Assembly: GCF_000826145.2 (NCBI RefSeq)
Contig: NZ_LN651336.1
Location: 167,501-231,500 of the forward strand
DNA: 64,000 bases
Direction of reading: 5' to 3'
Source of the DNA: Sporosarcina koreensis
Lineage (GTDB): Bacteria; Bacillota; Bacilli; Bacillales_A; Planococcaceae
Part shown: in pieces, positions 16,624 to 25,004 of the stretch
Layout of the letters: each line of letters begins with the position of its first letter
Position numbering within the stretch: position 1 is the first letter of the stretch
Made by a program: the position numbers and the translations under genes
Notes under the pieces: model-generated
Seen by the model: the letters and a program-made list of their open reading frames with translations, nothing else
Database searches by the model: none
Told to the model about the DNA's origin: nothing

Positions 16624-17610
16624 TTGGACACAGGTACGCACATAGCCATGGGGATAGCGATCAGCGGTCTGGCAATGGCAGATCCGGTTGTCGCCTCGCA
16701 TTCAGCTACCATGGGGCCGGTATTTGCCGGCATCATGCTCGGGTCCCTGGCACCTGACATCGATACCATACTGAAATTACGGAATAACGCTGTTTATATA
16801 AGGAATCACCGCGGAATCACACACTCCATACCTGCAGTGCTGCTGTGGCCTGTGCTGATTTCGGCCATGCTGTACTTATTCGTACCGGAAGCGAATTATC
16901 TTCATCTGTGGTCATGGACGTTCCTTGCTGTCTTCATTCATGTCTTCGTGGACATCTTCAATTCATACGGAACACAGGCGCTCCGGCCGTTTTCCCAGAA
17001 GTGGGTCGCCCTCAGCGTCATCAATACGTTTGACCCGATTTATTTCGGTCTGCATGCGGCTGCCATACTTGCTTGGCTGCTCGGCGCACCGCCCGTCCGG
17101 ACGATGATTGTCCTGTATATCCTGATCTTCCTGTATTATCTTCTGCGGTTCGCAGTGCAGGCCGCAGTCAAACGGGCTGTCTGCAATACGATTCCCGACG
17201 CTGTCGATGTGTACGTCGCACCGACGATGCGCTTCTTCCAGTGGCGGATCGCCGCATCCACGAAAAAGGATCACTACGTCGGCAGGGCATACGGCCGGTC
17301 GATCAGCATATATGACCGGTTCGACCGGAAACCGCTTCCCGACTCCTTATATGTGGACGCAGCGATGACCGACAAGAATATTGAGGCGTTCATGTCATTC
17401 TCTCCGATCTACCGCTGGGAAATCACCCAGGTCGATATGCTGACGGAAGTCCGCCTGATCGATTTGAGATACCGGAGCAAGACCTTCTATCCGTTTGTCG
17501 CAGTCGCCCATGTGGATGAGGACATGAATGTCGTCAACAGTTATACCGGATGGATCTTCTCCGAAGATAAATTACGGAAGAAGCTGAACTTCATCCAGCA
17601 GGATTCCTGA
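16624..17610 (+). CDS. yfhP: YfhP-like metal-dependent hydrolase-type membrane protein (YdjM family)
   Basis: 328 residues. It belongs to the DUF457/YdjM membrane family. The N-terminal half has membrane helices carrying putative metal-binding motifs: DTGTHIAMG, LAPDIDT, NHRGITHS and HVFVDIFNSYG. The C-terminal half is soluble. It starts with TTG behind AAAGGGGTG. Function is not established; in B. subtilis yfhP neighbours mutY and is reported as a regulator related to surfactin/toxin phenotypes, which I cannot verify here. The stop is only 11 bases from the convergent yfhH stop, with no obvious terminator between them. Confidence 0.85.
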   Translation: MDTGTHIAMGIAISGLAMADPVVASHSATMGPVFAGIMLGSLAPDIDTILKLRNNAVYIRNHRGITHSIPAVLLWPVLISAMLYLFVPEANYLHLWSWTFLAVFIHVFVDIFNSYGTQALRPFSQKWVALSVINTFDPIYFGLHAAAILAWLLGAPPVRTMIVLYILIFLYYLLRFAVQAAVKRAVCNTIPDAVDVYVAPTMRFFQWRIAASTKKDHYVGRAYGRSISIYDRFDRKPLPDSLYVDAAMTDKNIEAFMSFSPIYRWEITQVDMLTEVRLIDLRYRSKTFYPFVAVAHVDEDMNVVNSYTGWIFSEDKLRKKLNFIQQDS

Positions 17611-17621
17611 CAGACGGGGCA

Positions 17622-17954
17622 TCACTTGCCGGATTTCACCGACTTGAGCATTGCAAGCGGCAGAGCCTCTTCTGCCAGCTCGCTGCCGAGCCGGTATCCC
17701 CACGCAAAGCGGCCTTTCAGATAGTCCACTTTGAAGAAGTTCCCTTCATCCCCTTGGATTTTGTAGATTTCTCCGGGGATTATACTGGCAGGATCGATCA
17801 GGAAGGATTGCGCCATTAGTGCTTTCCGCTGGTAAACGGCGAATTCGTTCAGAATCCCGAGCTGCTCCGCCTTCCTCGCTTTTTCCATGAGACGGGCGAT
17901 TTCTGCACGCAGCTCATGCTCTGTCATCTGGCTGTATGATTTTTCATTCTCCAT
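17622..17954 (-). CDS. yfhH: YfhH family protein (DUF1811)
   Basis: 110 residues. A helical N-terminal half (YSQMTEHELRAEIARLMEKARKAEQ) is followed by a small beta-rich domain with IIPGEIYKI and GNFFKVDYLKGRFAWGYRL. This matches the cytoplasmic DUF1811 family of unknown function. The start is the ATG behind AAGGAGC, giving an 11-base overlap with the end of recX, so the two genes are coupled. A much longer open frame upstream in the same frame is only recX read in another phase. Confidence 0.85.
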   Translation of the reverse strand: MENEKSYSQMTEHELRAEIARLMEKARKAEQLGILNEFAVYQRKALMAQSFLIDPASIIPGEIYKIQGDEGNFFKVDYLKGRFAWGYRLGSELAEEALPLAMLKSVKSGK

Positions 17955-18756
17955 CTTCTTCAAGCTCCTTTTTCTCAATGAATGCATCGATGCGGTCAAA
18001 TGGGATGCCTTTCTGGTACATCGCCTGCTTGACCCGCTGTTTGCGTTCGTAGCCCTTATATTTTGCGTTGATGCGGCGCCACGCTTTTTCACCCGCCGTC
18101 TCGGTGATGGATGTCCATTCATCCTCATCCGGTTCGAATTCGATCGATCCGACTGCTTCCTTGATGATATCGAAGGAGAATCCTTTCCGCTGGAGCGCAT
18201 TCTGGATCCGCTGCTTCAGCTGAGCCGGTGCAACTGCGGAATGTTTTCTGGCCGCTTTGTCGGCGAGGCGTTTTGCAGTGGCAAGCTGTTCCGCCGGGTC
18301 ATACTCTTCCAGCACCGCTTCCTGGACTTCCGGGTCGATCCCTTTTTTCTTCATTTCCGCTTTAATGGCGTTCGGCCCCTTTCCGGATGCGGTTTTCTGA
18401 TTTTGCAGCAATGCTTCGGAATATGCCTGATCATCCAGGAAACCGAGTTTTTTCAACTTGAGCAGGGCTTCCCGGGTGACCGCCTCACTGAACTCCGCCT
18501 CGAGAAGCTTCTGTCTGACTTCCTGTTCACTTCTCATACGGCGGCCGAGATAGTGGAGCGCCCGATTGAAGGCACGCTGGATCTCTTCTTCATACACCAA
18601 GTCTTCCTTGACCCATTCATCCAGCGGCATCCCTTTCGTCAGGCCGAATTTAATGAGATTCGTTTCATGGACACTGAACGAATAGACATCATCCAAGAAT
18701 ATATTGAAGCGTTCCTTGTCTTTTTTCTGCTGTGTGATTTTAGTAATGACCGGCAT
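17944..18756 (-). CDS. recX: RecX, regulator of RecA
   Basis: 270 residues, made of tandem three-helix repeats typical of Bacillales RecX, which is longer than the proteobacterial form. Examples are ALHYLGRRMRSEQEVRQKL, LKKLGFLDDQAYSEALL and QNALQRKGFSFDIIKEAV. RecX binds RecA filaments and modulates recombination and the SOS response. The ATG after TGGGGGTG is used; a longer frame extends 54 codons upstream into the divergent yfhF gene without a ribosome site. Confidence 0.92.
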   Translation of the reverse strand: MPVITKITQQKKDKERFNIFLDDVYSFSVHETNLIKFGLTKGMPLDEWVKEDLVYEEEIQRAFNRALHYLGRRMRSEQEVRQKLLEAEFSEAVTREALLKLKKLGFLDDQAYSEALLQNQKTASGKGPNAIKAEMKKKGIDPEVQEAVLEEYDPAEQLATAKRLADKAARKHSAVAPAQLKQRIQNALQRKGFSFDIIKEAVGSIEFEPDEDEWTSITETAGEKAWRRINAKYKGYERKQRVKQAMYQKGIPFDRIDAFIEKKELEEDGE

Positions 18757-18843
18757 GCTGACACCCCCATTTACTTCAAGTATAGACGTTCGCAGGCAGC
18801 ACGTCAGCTGAACCGTATCATCCAATCGAAAGGAGTGGATACA

Positions 18844-19746
18844 ATGGAAATTCTGATAACCGGAGGCACCGGGTTCGTCGGTTCCCGGCTGGTCCGCGCG
18901 CTGCAGGGCGAACAGCATTCACTGACCATCCTGACCAGAAGCGGCTCACGGGAAAAAGATGGGATCCATTATGTACAGTGGCTCAAACCCGATGCCAGAC
19001 CTGAAGAACTTGTGACGCCCCCGGATGCTGTCGTTAACCTGGCCGGCATCTCCATCAATGACGGCAACTGGTCGGAAGAACACCAGAAAAAAATCTATGA
19101 GAGCCGGATGGAGGCGACGGATGAACTGCTGCGGATCCTCAGTACGTTCAGCAAGAAGCCGGCAGTCTTTGTCAACGCAAGTGCTGTCGGTATCTATCCG
19201 ACATCCGAAACGAATGTCTACACGGAACAGTCGGAGGAAATCGCTCCTGACTTCCTCGGCAGGACGGTGCATGACTGGGAAAAGAAGGCGGCGGCCATGG
19301 AACAGTACGGCACCCGTGTCGTTTTCACACGCTTCGGAACAGTACTCGGTGAAGACGGCGGTGCATTGCCGGTAATGGCACTCCCATATAAACTGTTCGC
19401 CGGAGGTCCGATCGGTTCCGGACAGCAATGGATATCGTGGGTCCACGTGGAGGACGTCGCAAGGGCCATCCGGTTTGTCATCGACACGCCGTCGATGCAC
19501 GGTCCTGTCAACGTCACAGCTCCGGCGCCTGTGCGGATGTCAGAGCTTGGCCGGACGATCGGTTCGTTGCTGCGCCGGCCGCACTGGCTCCCTGTGCCGG
19601 CGTTCGCCATGAAGGCGCTGCTCGGCAATAAAAGCAAACTCGTCCTCGAAGGCCAGCATGTCCTTCCGGAGAAATTAATCGACAGCGATTTTGAATATGC
19701 GTATCCCGCAATCCGGCCGGCACTGGAAAACATACTGATCGATTGA
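18844..19746 (+). CDS. yfhF: YfhF, TIGR01777/SDR39U1-type NAD(P)-binding epimerase-like protein
   Basis: 300 residues. The N-terminal Rossmann fold has ITGGTGFVGSRL; the C-terminal DUF1731 domain ends near GQHVLPEKLIDSDFEYAYPAI. It is related to sugar epimerases and to plant GC1 (SulA homologue), with no confirmed substrate. The start is the ATG behind AAAGGAGTGG, divergent from recX with 87 bases between. An antisense frame across recX fuses upstream in the same phase but is not coding. Confidence 0.88.
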   Translation: MEILITGGTGFVGSRLVRALQGEQHSLTILTRSGSREKDGIHYVQWLKPDARPEELVTPPDAVVNLAGISINDGNWSEEHQKKIYESRMEATDELLRILSTFSKKPAVFVNASAVGIYPTSETNVYTEQSEEIAPDFLGRTVHDWEKKAAAMEQYGTRVVFTRFGTVLGEDGGALPVMALPYKLFAGGPIGSGQQWISWVHVEDVARAIRFVIDTPSMHGPVNVTAPAPVRMSELGRTIGSLLRRPHWLPVPAFAMKALLGNKSKLVLEGQHVLPEKLIDSDFEYAYPAIRPALENILID

Positions 19747-19808
19747 AACGGCGGACGTATAGAATACCCGGTTGCGCACACCTTAGAAGAAAAGGAGTGT
19801 GTTCGCTC

Positions 19809-20615
19809 ATGATGGAACAGCATGGACCCGGTATTTTAATGGCCGCTTTCGTTATTGTTATCGGTCTTTCGTTCAACCCGTTTGCCGCACATGCGGATGA
19901 ATTCCACTGGGGCTTCAAAAAGTCGCAGAACGGGGAGCCTCCGAATGCGGGCGGTGCGCTGGAAGGGCTTCTCGACGACCACGGGGCGATCTACAAAGGG
20001 AAACCCGATAAGAAAATCGCCTATCTGACATTCGACAACGGCTACGAGAACGGTCTGACCGAAAGTATTCTGGATACGCTGAAAAAAGAGGAAGCGCCGG
20101 CAACGTTCTTTCTCACCGGTCATTATTTGAAAAGTGCAGCCCCGGTCGTCAAACGTATGGTGAAAGAAGGGCACGGCATCGGCAACCACTCGTTCGATCA
20201 TCCGAACATGGCGAAATTGTCACCCGCTGGTATGGAAGAGGAATGGAAAAAGTTCGATGCACTGCTCAAAAAGACGGCAGGCGTGGAGCGGACGGTCTAT
20301 GCGAGACCGCCGGAAGGGATTTTCAATGAAGAGGTTCTGTCTGTCGGCAACGCGCTTGGATACCGGCATATTTTTTGGTCAGTCGCGTTCATCGACTGGT
20401 ATGCGGATAAGCCGAAAGGCAAAGCATACGCATACAACGAGCTCATGAACCAGCTGCACCCGGGTGCAGTCATCCTGATGCATACCGTCTCGACCGATAA
20501 TGCTGAAGCCCTTCCCGATTTCATCCGCGATGCGAAGAAACAGGGCTACACATTCGGATCGCTCGATGAACTAGTCATGGAGTACGAAGATATCCAGCTC
20601 GGTCTCGCGAATTGA
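19809..20615 (+). CDS. pdaA: PdaA-type polysaccharide deacetylase (delta-lactam biosynthetic de-N-acetylase)
   Basis: 268 residues with an N-terminal signal peptide ending near NPFAAHADEFHWGF. The NodB domain has LTFDNGYENG, the metal-binding HSFDHPNM and ARPPEGIFNE. TFDNGYENG rather than TFDDG is characteristic of PdaA, which de-N-acetylates muramic acid to form the cortex muramic-delta-lactam needed for spore germination. It supports sporulation competence together with sspE. The start is the ATG after AAAGGAGTG. Confidence 0.93.
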   Translation: MMEQHGPGILMAAFVIVIGLSFNPFAAHADEFHWGFKKSQNGEPPNAGGALEGLLDDHGAIYKGKPDKKIAYLTFDNGYENGLTESILDTLKKEEAPATFFLTGHYLKSAAPVVKRMVKEGHGIGNHSFDHPNMAKLSPAGMEEEWKKFDALLKKTAGVERTVYARPPEGIFNEEVLSVGNALGYRHIFWSVAFIDWYADKPKGKAYAYNELMNQLHPGAVILMHTVSTDNAEALPDFIRDAKKQGYTFGSLDELVMEYEDIQLGLAN

Positions 20616-20630
20616 CCGACTGCATACTGA

Positions 20631-20671
20631 CAGGCTGTTCCGCTTCGTGCTGACATACGCGGAACAGCCTG
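20631..20671. terminator. Hairpin between convergent pdaA and MFS genes
   Basis: CAGGCTGTTCCGC at 20631-20643 pairs perfectly with 20659-20671. The T-tract is only TTTA, so termination may be weak, but position fits a shared terminator. Confidence 0.65.
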
Positions 20672-20693
20672 TTTAACATATAATTATTCATTG

Positions 20694-21860
20694 TTACGAA
20701 GCTGTCTGTTTCTTCCCTCTCAATGTCAGCAAAAACAGTGTGCCGAGAATCGCGCTGAACAAATACAGGTAGCTGCCCTGCATCGTTTCAAGAACCCAGC
20801 CGCCGAGGATCGGCCCGGCCAGGCTGCCAAAACTGAAAAATATTCCGCACAGCAAATTGCCTGTCGCAAGCAGCGTCTTCGGTGTCAGATCGGACATATA
20901 CGCCACGCCGAGTGAAAACAGCGAGCCGCAGAAGATGCCGCCGACGAAAAATGCAGCCATGATGACAAGCGCAGCCGTGTTGAAGACAGCGGCTGTTGTA
21001 AAGGCACCTACTCCCCCTCCGAGCGCAATCAGCAGCACAGGCCGCCGCCCGATGCGGTCAGACAGAATGCCGAGCGGAACTTGGGATAAGATGCCCCCGA
21101 TCGCGAAGGAAGGGATGATAAGAGAGACCATCGTCAGCGGAATCCCATTCCGGAGAGCGAACACCGGAAACATCGCATTGAGGGAGGATTCCAGGAAGCC
21201 GTATGCGAGCGGGCCGAGTAATGCGACCCAGGCAGCAGCCACCGTCGTCTTCGCCCGCTTGAAGAAGCGGCCTTCCGAGACGGCCCCCACTGCCGTTTCC
21301 GGGAAATCATTCCGCAGCGTGAACACCAATGCCCATGCCATGAGTGTGAGCCCGGCGGAGACGATGAATGGCAATCCCTCGAAGACTGAGACAAGCGGCA
21401 CGAACATCGGTCCGACTGCGAAGCCGGCACCGACGGACAGACCGTAGATGGAAATGCTCCGTCCGAGACGCTCAGGCGGCACACTGCTCGTCACCCATGT
21501 CTGAGTAGCAAAATGTAGCGCATGATCCCCGATGCCGATCAGCAGGCGCAGCACAAACCAGAACACAACGCTTTTCCACACAGGAAATGACAGCAGCGAG
21601 ACCAGGACGACGAGTCCCCCTGCAATGATGACCGGTTTGTATCCAAATTTGCGGAGCGGTGCCTCCATGAATGGCGAGACGAGAAGAGTTCCTATGTATA
21701 GACCTGTAGCATTCAAACCGTTCAGGGTGCTTGAGATACCGTCCCGTTCGAAAATAGACGAAATAAGCGGCAGCAGCATCCCTTGGGAAAATCCTGAAAT
21801 AGATACGATGATGACGAGCACCCAGAACCGGTGCCGCATCTTCTGTTCTGCAGCTTCCAT
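20694..21860 (-). CDS. Major facilitator superfamily transporter (YfkF-like)
   Basis: 388 residues with twelve predicted membrane helices. MFS loop motifs are visible: GTLLVSPFMEAPLRKFGYKPVII in the first half and SQVPLGILSDRIGRRPVLL in the second. It is a drug/H+ antiporter-like family with unknown substrate. The start is the ATG behind AAGGGGTG; 22 further codons upstream lack a ribosome site. By position it resembles B. subtilis YfkF; confidence in that orthology is moderate. Confidence 0.85.
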   Translation of the reverse strand: MEAAEQKMRHRFWVLVIIVSISGFSQGMLLPLISSIFERDGISSTLNGLNATGLYIGTLLVSPFMEAPLRKFGYKPVIIAGGLVVLVSLLSFPVWKSVVFWFVLRLLIGIGDHALHFATQTWVTSSVPPERLGRSISIYGLSVGAGFAVGPMFVPLVSVFEGLPFIVSAGLTLMAWALVFTLRNDFPETAVGAVSEGRFFKRAKTTVAAAWVALLGPLAYGFLESSLNAMFPVFALRNGIPLTMVSLIIPSFAIGGILSQVPLGILSDRIGRRPVLLIALGGGVGAFTTAAVFNTAALVIMAAFFVGGIFCGSLFSLGVAYMSDLTPKTLLATGNLLCGIFFSFGSLAGPILGGWVLETMQGSYLYLFSAILGTLFLLTLRGKKQTAS

Positions 21861-21924
21861 GCATTCCACACCCCTTTTGAAACAAAAACCTCTATAATGA
21901 TAGCATAACGAGGAGGGATTATTC

Positions 21925-22308
21925 ATGAAACTTGAAATGACAGAACATGGATTTGAAACCGAAACGGAATTTGGGACATTAACGATTTCGTCAAATGAGG
22001 AAAAAGGATTCCGTCCGTATCAGCTGATGGTGTCTTCCATCGCCGCATGTACAGGCGGCGTCATGAGGAAGATCCTCGATAAGAAACGGACTCCTGCCGA
22101 GTCGCTGTCAATTGAAGTGAAAGACGTGCAGCGTTCGCAGGATGACGCCAGCCGCCTTGAAAAGATCCACCTCCACATCACAGTGCGTGCAGAAGGCCTG
22201 ACGGAGGAAAAGATTCCGAAAATCATGGAACTGACAGACAAGAACTGTTCCATGTACCAATCCGTCGCGGGCTGTATTGACGTAGTGAAGACTGTGGAAC
22301 TTATCTGA
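21925..22308 (+). CDS. OsmC family protein
   Basis: 127 residues. OsmC/Ohr-type thiol peroxidase fold with the two expected cysteines in VSSIAACTGGVMRK and DKNCSMYQSVAG. Such proteins reduce organic hydroperoxides, but subgroup function is uncertain because Ohr members have tighter motifs. The GAGGAGGG ribosome site fits. It is divergent from the MFS gene. Confidence 0.85.
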   Translation: MKLEMTEHGFETETEFGTLTISSNEEKGFRPYQLMVSSIAACTGGVMRKILDKKRTPAESLSIEVKDVQRSQDDASRLEKIHLHITVRAEGLTEEKIPKIMELTDKNCSMYQSVAGCIDVVKTVELI

Positions 22309-22314
22309 AGACAC

Positions 22315-22360
22315 ATGAAAACCCGGTCTCTTCCGCTAGAGGACGAGCGCCGGGTTTCAT
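22315..22360 (+). terminator. Hairpin after the OsmC gene
   Basis: ATGAAAACCCGG pairs with CCGGGTTTCAT around an inner CTCT/AGAG arm. The T-tract is poor, so it is a stability element or a weak terminator. Confidence 0.55.
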
Positions 22361-22599
22361 GTTGGTAAATAAGTATCCATGGTCATATCACGAATTCGCC
22401 AGCAGATTTTCCACTTCCAGACGTCTTCGAATCGCCTCCTTCTTTGGTAAGGATCCTTGTACGCCTCCTTCCTGTTTTGGTTATCCTCATCCTAACATGG
22501 CTGAATTTTTATTCAAATAGTCTAAATGTATCATATTTTCAGTTTATTGATTCTCCTATGTATCTCCTGTAGACTGATGAACAGAAAGAGGTGTCTGTT
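22361..22599. other. Intergenic stretch without a convincing gene
   Basis: The minus strand carries two copies of AAGGAGGCG, about 28 bases apart, each looking like a ribosome site, but no ATG/GTG/TTG follows at a usable distance. The longest minus-strand frame ends in RRRLEVENLLANS and has no start codon. It may be a decayed small gene or an unrecognised leader. The right part is A+T-rich and probably holds the promoter of the next gene. Confidence 0.4.
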
Positions 22600-22764
22600 T
22601 TGCAAAGCTCACAACCTTCACAAGTGGAAGAACTCAAGGAACGGCTCAGTCAATTCCTTGAAACCCTGGACTCCATCGAGCCGGAGACAACTGACTTGGA
22701 TGAGATCGACCATTTGATCCGTCTCGTCGACGATCTTGAAATCCAAATGGGTAAGTTGAAATGA
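22600..22764 (+). CDS. SE1561 family small protein
   Basis: 54 residues, start TTG behind AGAGGTG. The sequence is acidic and helical with EELKERLSQFLETLDS, ETTDLDEIDHLIRLVDDLE and a short Lys tail. The DLDEIDHLI pattern matches what I recall as the SE1561 family of Firmicutes, of unknown function. It is followed by its own terminator. Confidence 0.75.
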   Translation: MQSSQPSQVEELKERLSQFLETLDSIEPETTDLDEIDHLIRLVDDLEIQMGKLK

Positions 22765-22782
22765 AATCCTGGAACCGCGAAT

Positions 22783-22821
22783 AGCCGGACACTCCTGCAA
22801 AGGAGCTGTTCGGCTTTTTTT
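22783..22821 (+). terminator. Terminator of the SE1561-family gene
   Basis: AGCCGGACA pairs with TGTTCGGCT, with the inner arm CTCCT/AGGAG, followed by TTTTTTT. Confidence 0.85.
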
Positions 22822-22898
22822 GCGGCCTTCCGTCTGGCCCGGTATGGCCGCATTGCTCCCCCTTCTGCTCTGAATATAAAAATCCCCATTCTTAATTG

Positions 22899-23042
22899 TT
22901 CACTTTCCGACTTGTTGTGGTATAGTATAGTATAGATGATAATAATTATAAATAAGTAATATGTATCATTACATGTGTATTCAAGTTGGAAATGCTGAAT
23001 TTCAAATCATTATTAGAAGAATGAAAGTGAAACTCATTCTCA
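22899..23042 (+). promoter_or_regulatory. pfeT control region with PerR-like and Fur-like boxes
   Basis: TGATAATAATTATAA at 22937-22951 matches the PerR box in 14 of 15 positions. TGAAACTCATTCTCA at 23028-23042 matches the 7-1-7 Fur box in 11 of 14 defined positions and lies just before the ribosome site. A promoter is only tentative: TTCACT (22899-22904) with TATAGT at 22921 or 22926. In B. subtilis pfeT is repressed by PerR and activated by Fur. Sites for both are seen here, but the Fur-like box is downstream of the PerR box. Confidence 0.7.
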
Positions 23043-23057
23043 ATTAGGAGGGATACT

Positions 23058-24962
23058 ATGGTCATTCACACAGCAGCAGAGGAAACGAGATCATTTGACT
23101 GGAAAGAGCACCTCGAGCTGGCAATGGCAATCATTTCAGGGGTACTGATCATCGCCGCCTGGCTGAGCGGCAAAAATGGTGCTGAGATGTCTTCAATCGT
23201 TTTGTATGTCATCGCTTTTCTGATCGGCGGGTATGCGAAAGCGAAGGAAGGTATCGAAGAGACGATTGCGAACAAGGAATTGAACGTCGAGATGCTGATG
23301 GTGTTTGCTGCTGTCGGATCCGCCATGATCGGATATTGGGCGGAAGGCGCCATCCTGATCTTCATCTTCGCGCTGAGCGGTGCGCTGGAAACGTACACGA
23401 TGAACAAAAGCCATAAGGAAATCTCTTCACTCATGGAACTCCAGCCTGAAGAGGCCCGGCTGATCCAGGAAGACGGATCGGAGGAAAGCGTGCCGACCGC
23501 ATCCCTGCAGGTCGGTGCAAGGCTTCTGGTGAAACCTGGTGAGCGGATACCTGTGGACGGTTCGATTTTGAAAGGAACTACGTCTGTCGATATGTCAGCC
23601 ATCAATGGCGAATCCGTACCTGCCGATAAGGCAGCAGGTGATGAGTTATTCGCAGGGACTGTCAACATCAGCGGCGTCATTGAAATGGAAATGACGAAAC
23701 CGAGCAGTGAGTCTCTGTTTCAGAAGATCATCGCAATGGTTCAGAACGCGCAAAGTGAAAAATCACCATCTCAGCAGTTCATCGAGCGGTTTGAAGGAAG
23801 CTATGTGAAGGTGGTGCTCGTCGCTGTCGCAATCATGCTGTTCCTCCCCCACTACCTTGTCGGATGGGACTGGACGACAACGTTCTACCGGGCGATCGTC
23901 CTCCTGGTGGTCGCTTCACCTTGCGCATTGGTCGCTTCGATCATGCCTGCAACCCTTGCAGCAGTCTCCAATGGAGCAAAACGGGGAGTTCTCTTCAAAG
24001 GCGGCGTCCATCTGGAGCACTTGAGTTCACTGAAAGCGATCGTCTTCGACAAAACCGGAACATTGACAACAGGACGGCCGGTCGTGACCGACTTCATCGT
24101 GCGGGATGGTGCGTCAGAAGAGGAGACCCTTTCTCTTCTTGCCGGCATCGAATCCCGCTCCAACCACCCGCTCGCATCTGCGGTGACGGCCTATGCAGCA
24201 GAACGCGCCGTGTCGCTGAGACGCGACTTCCAGATCGAGGAGGTCCCAGGCAATGGGCTCCGTGCATATCCGCCGGAGGGTGAAGTGATCGTGGGAAGTC
24301 CGCGATTCGTCGGTGAATCGGAAGCACGTGCATTCCGAGACGGCAGTGCCTTCAATCTGACGGAAGATGGCAAAACGCTTGTCTTCATCAGAGACCAGGA
24401 AGGGATCCTGGCAGCGGCCGCGCTGCAGGATGTCATCCGCCCTGAGGCTGTGCGGGCCATCCAGGAATTGAAACAGGCCGGCCTGAAGACGATCATGGTG
24501 ACAGGTGACAACGAAAAGACAGCCCGGGCCGTTGCGGCACAGGCTGGCGTCGATTCCTATGCTGCAGACTGTCTGCCTGATATGAAGGTCGAGAAAGTGA
24601 AGGAGCTGATGCAGCAGTACGGAACGGCAGGGATGGTCGGTGATGGTATCAATGATGCGCCAGCGCTCGCCACAGCGACGAGCGGCATCTCGATGGGTGA
24701 AGGGACTGACGTCGCGCTGGAGACAGCGGATGTCGTCCTCATGAAGAACGACTTGACGAAGCTCCCCTATACAATCAAGCTGTCCCGCAAAATGCAGCGG
24801 ATTGTCAAGCAAAATGTGTTCTTCTCGATTTTCGTCATCGCGGTATTGATCGTTTCGAACTTCATGCAGGCGGTCGATCTGCCCCTCGGTGTCATCGGCC
24901 ACGAAGGCAGTACGATCCTCGTTATCCTGAATGGCCTGCGTATGCTGAACTCAACAGACTAA
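23058..24962 (+). CDS. pfeT: P1B-4-type metal-efflux ATPase, PfeT/ZosA-like
   Basis: 634 residues. It exports Fe(II), possibly Zn or Co, across the membrane. Hallmarks are SPC at 287-289 in the sixth-helix region, phosphorylated D331 in DKTGT, the TGES-like loop INGESVP, GDGINDAP, and HEGST near residue 615. SPC plus HEGST define the P1B-4 group. There is no N-terminal CxxC metal-binding domain, as in B. subtilis PfeT (about 637 residues). The ribosome site is AGGAGGG. With PerR encoded elsewhere in the window it links iron export to peroxide stress. Confidence 0.93.
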   Translation: MVIHTAAEETRSFDWKEHLELAMAIISGVLIIAAWLSGKNGAEMSSIVLYVIAFLIGGYAKAKEGIEETIANKELNVEMLMVFAAVGSAMIGYWAEGAILIFIFALSGALETYTMNKSHKEISSLMELQPEEARLIQEDGSEESVPTASLQVGARLLVKPGERIPVDGSILKGTTSVDMSAINGESVPADKAAGDELFAGTVNISGVIEMEMTKPSSESLFQKIIAMVQNAQSEKSPSQQFIERFEGSYVKVVLVAVAIMLFLPHYLVGWDWTTTFYRAIVLLVVASPCALVASIMPATLAAVSNGAKRGVLFKGGVHLEHLSSLKAIVFDKTGTLTTGRPVVTDFIVRDGASEEETLSLLAGIESRSNHPLASAVTAYAAERAVSLRRDFQIEEVPGNGLRAYPPEGEVIVGSPRFVGESEARAFRDGSAFNLTEDGKTLVFIRDQEGILAAAALQDVIRPEAVRAIQELKQAGLKTIMVTGDNEKTARAVAAQAGVDSYAADCLPDMKVEKVKELMQQYGTAGMVGDGINDAPALATATSGISMGEGTDVALETADVVLMKNDLTKLPYTIKLSRKMQRIVKQNVFFSIFVIAVLIVSNFMQAVDLPLGVIGHEGSTILVILNGLRMLNSTD

Positions 24963-25004
24963 AAAACAATGCTCCAGCCGCTTAGGCCGGAGCATTGTTT
25001 TTTT
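24962..25004. terminator. Bidirectional terminator between pfeT and the YihY gene
   Basis: AACAATGCTCC pairs with GGAGCATTGTT and is flanked by A- and T-tracts. It overlaps the last codons of the convergent YihY gene. Confidence 0.9.

Noticed and set aside
17887-19746. A 619-codon open frame on the plus strand across yfhH, recX and yfhF
   Set aside because: Only its last 300 codons (YfhF) have a ribosome site and known motifs. The rest is antisense to recX and yfhH, which carry clear family signatures.
24114-24902. A 262-codon minus-strand frame within pfeT
   Set aside because: It lies entirely opposite the conserved ATPase domains and has a non-protein-like His/Arg-rich composition.
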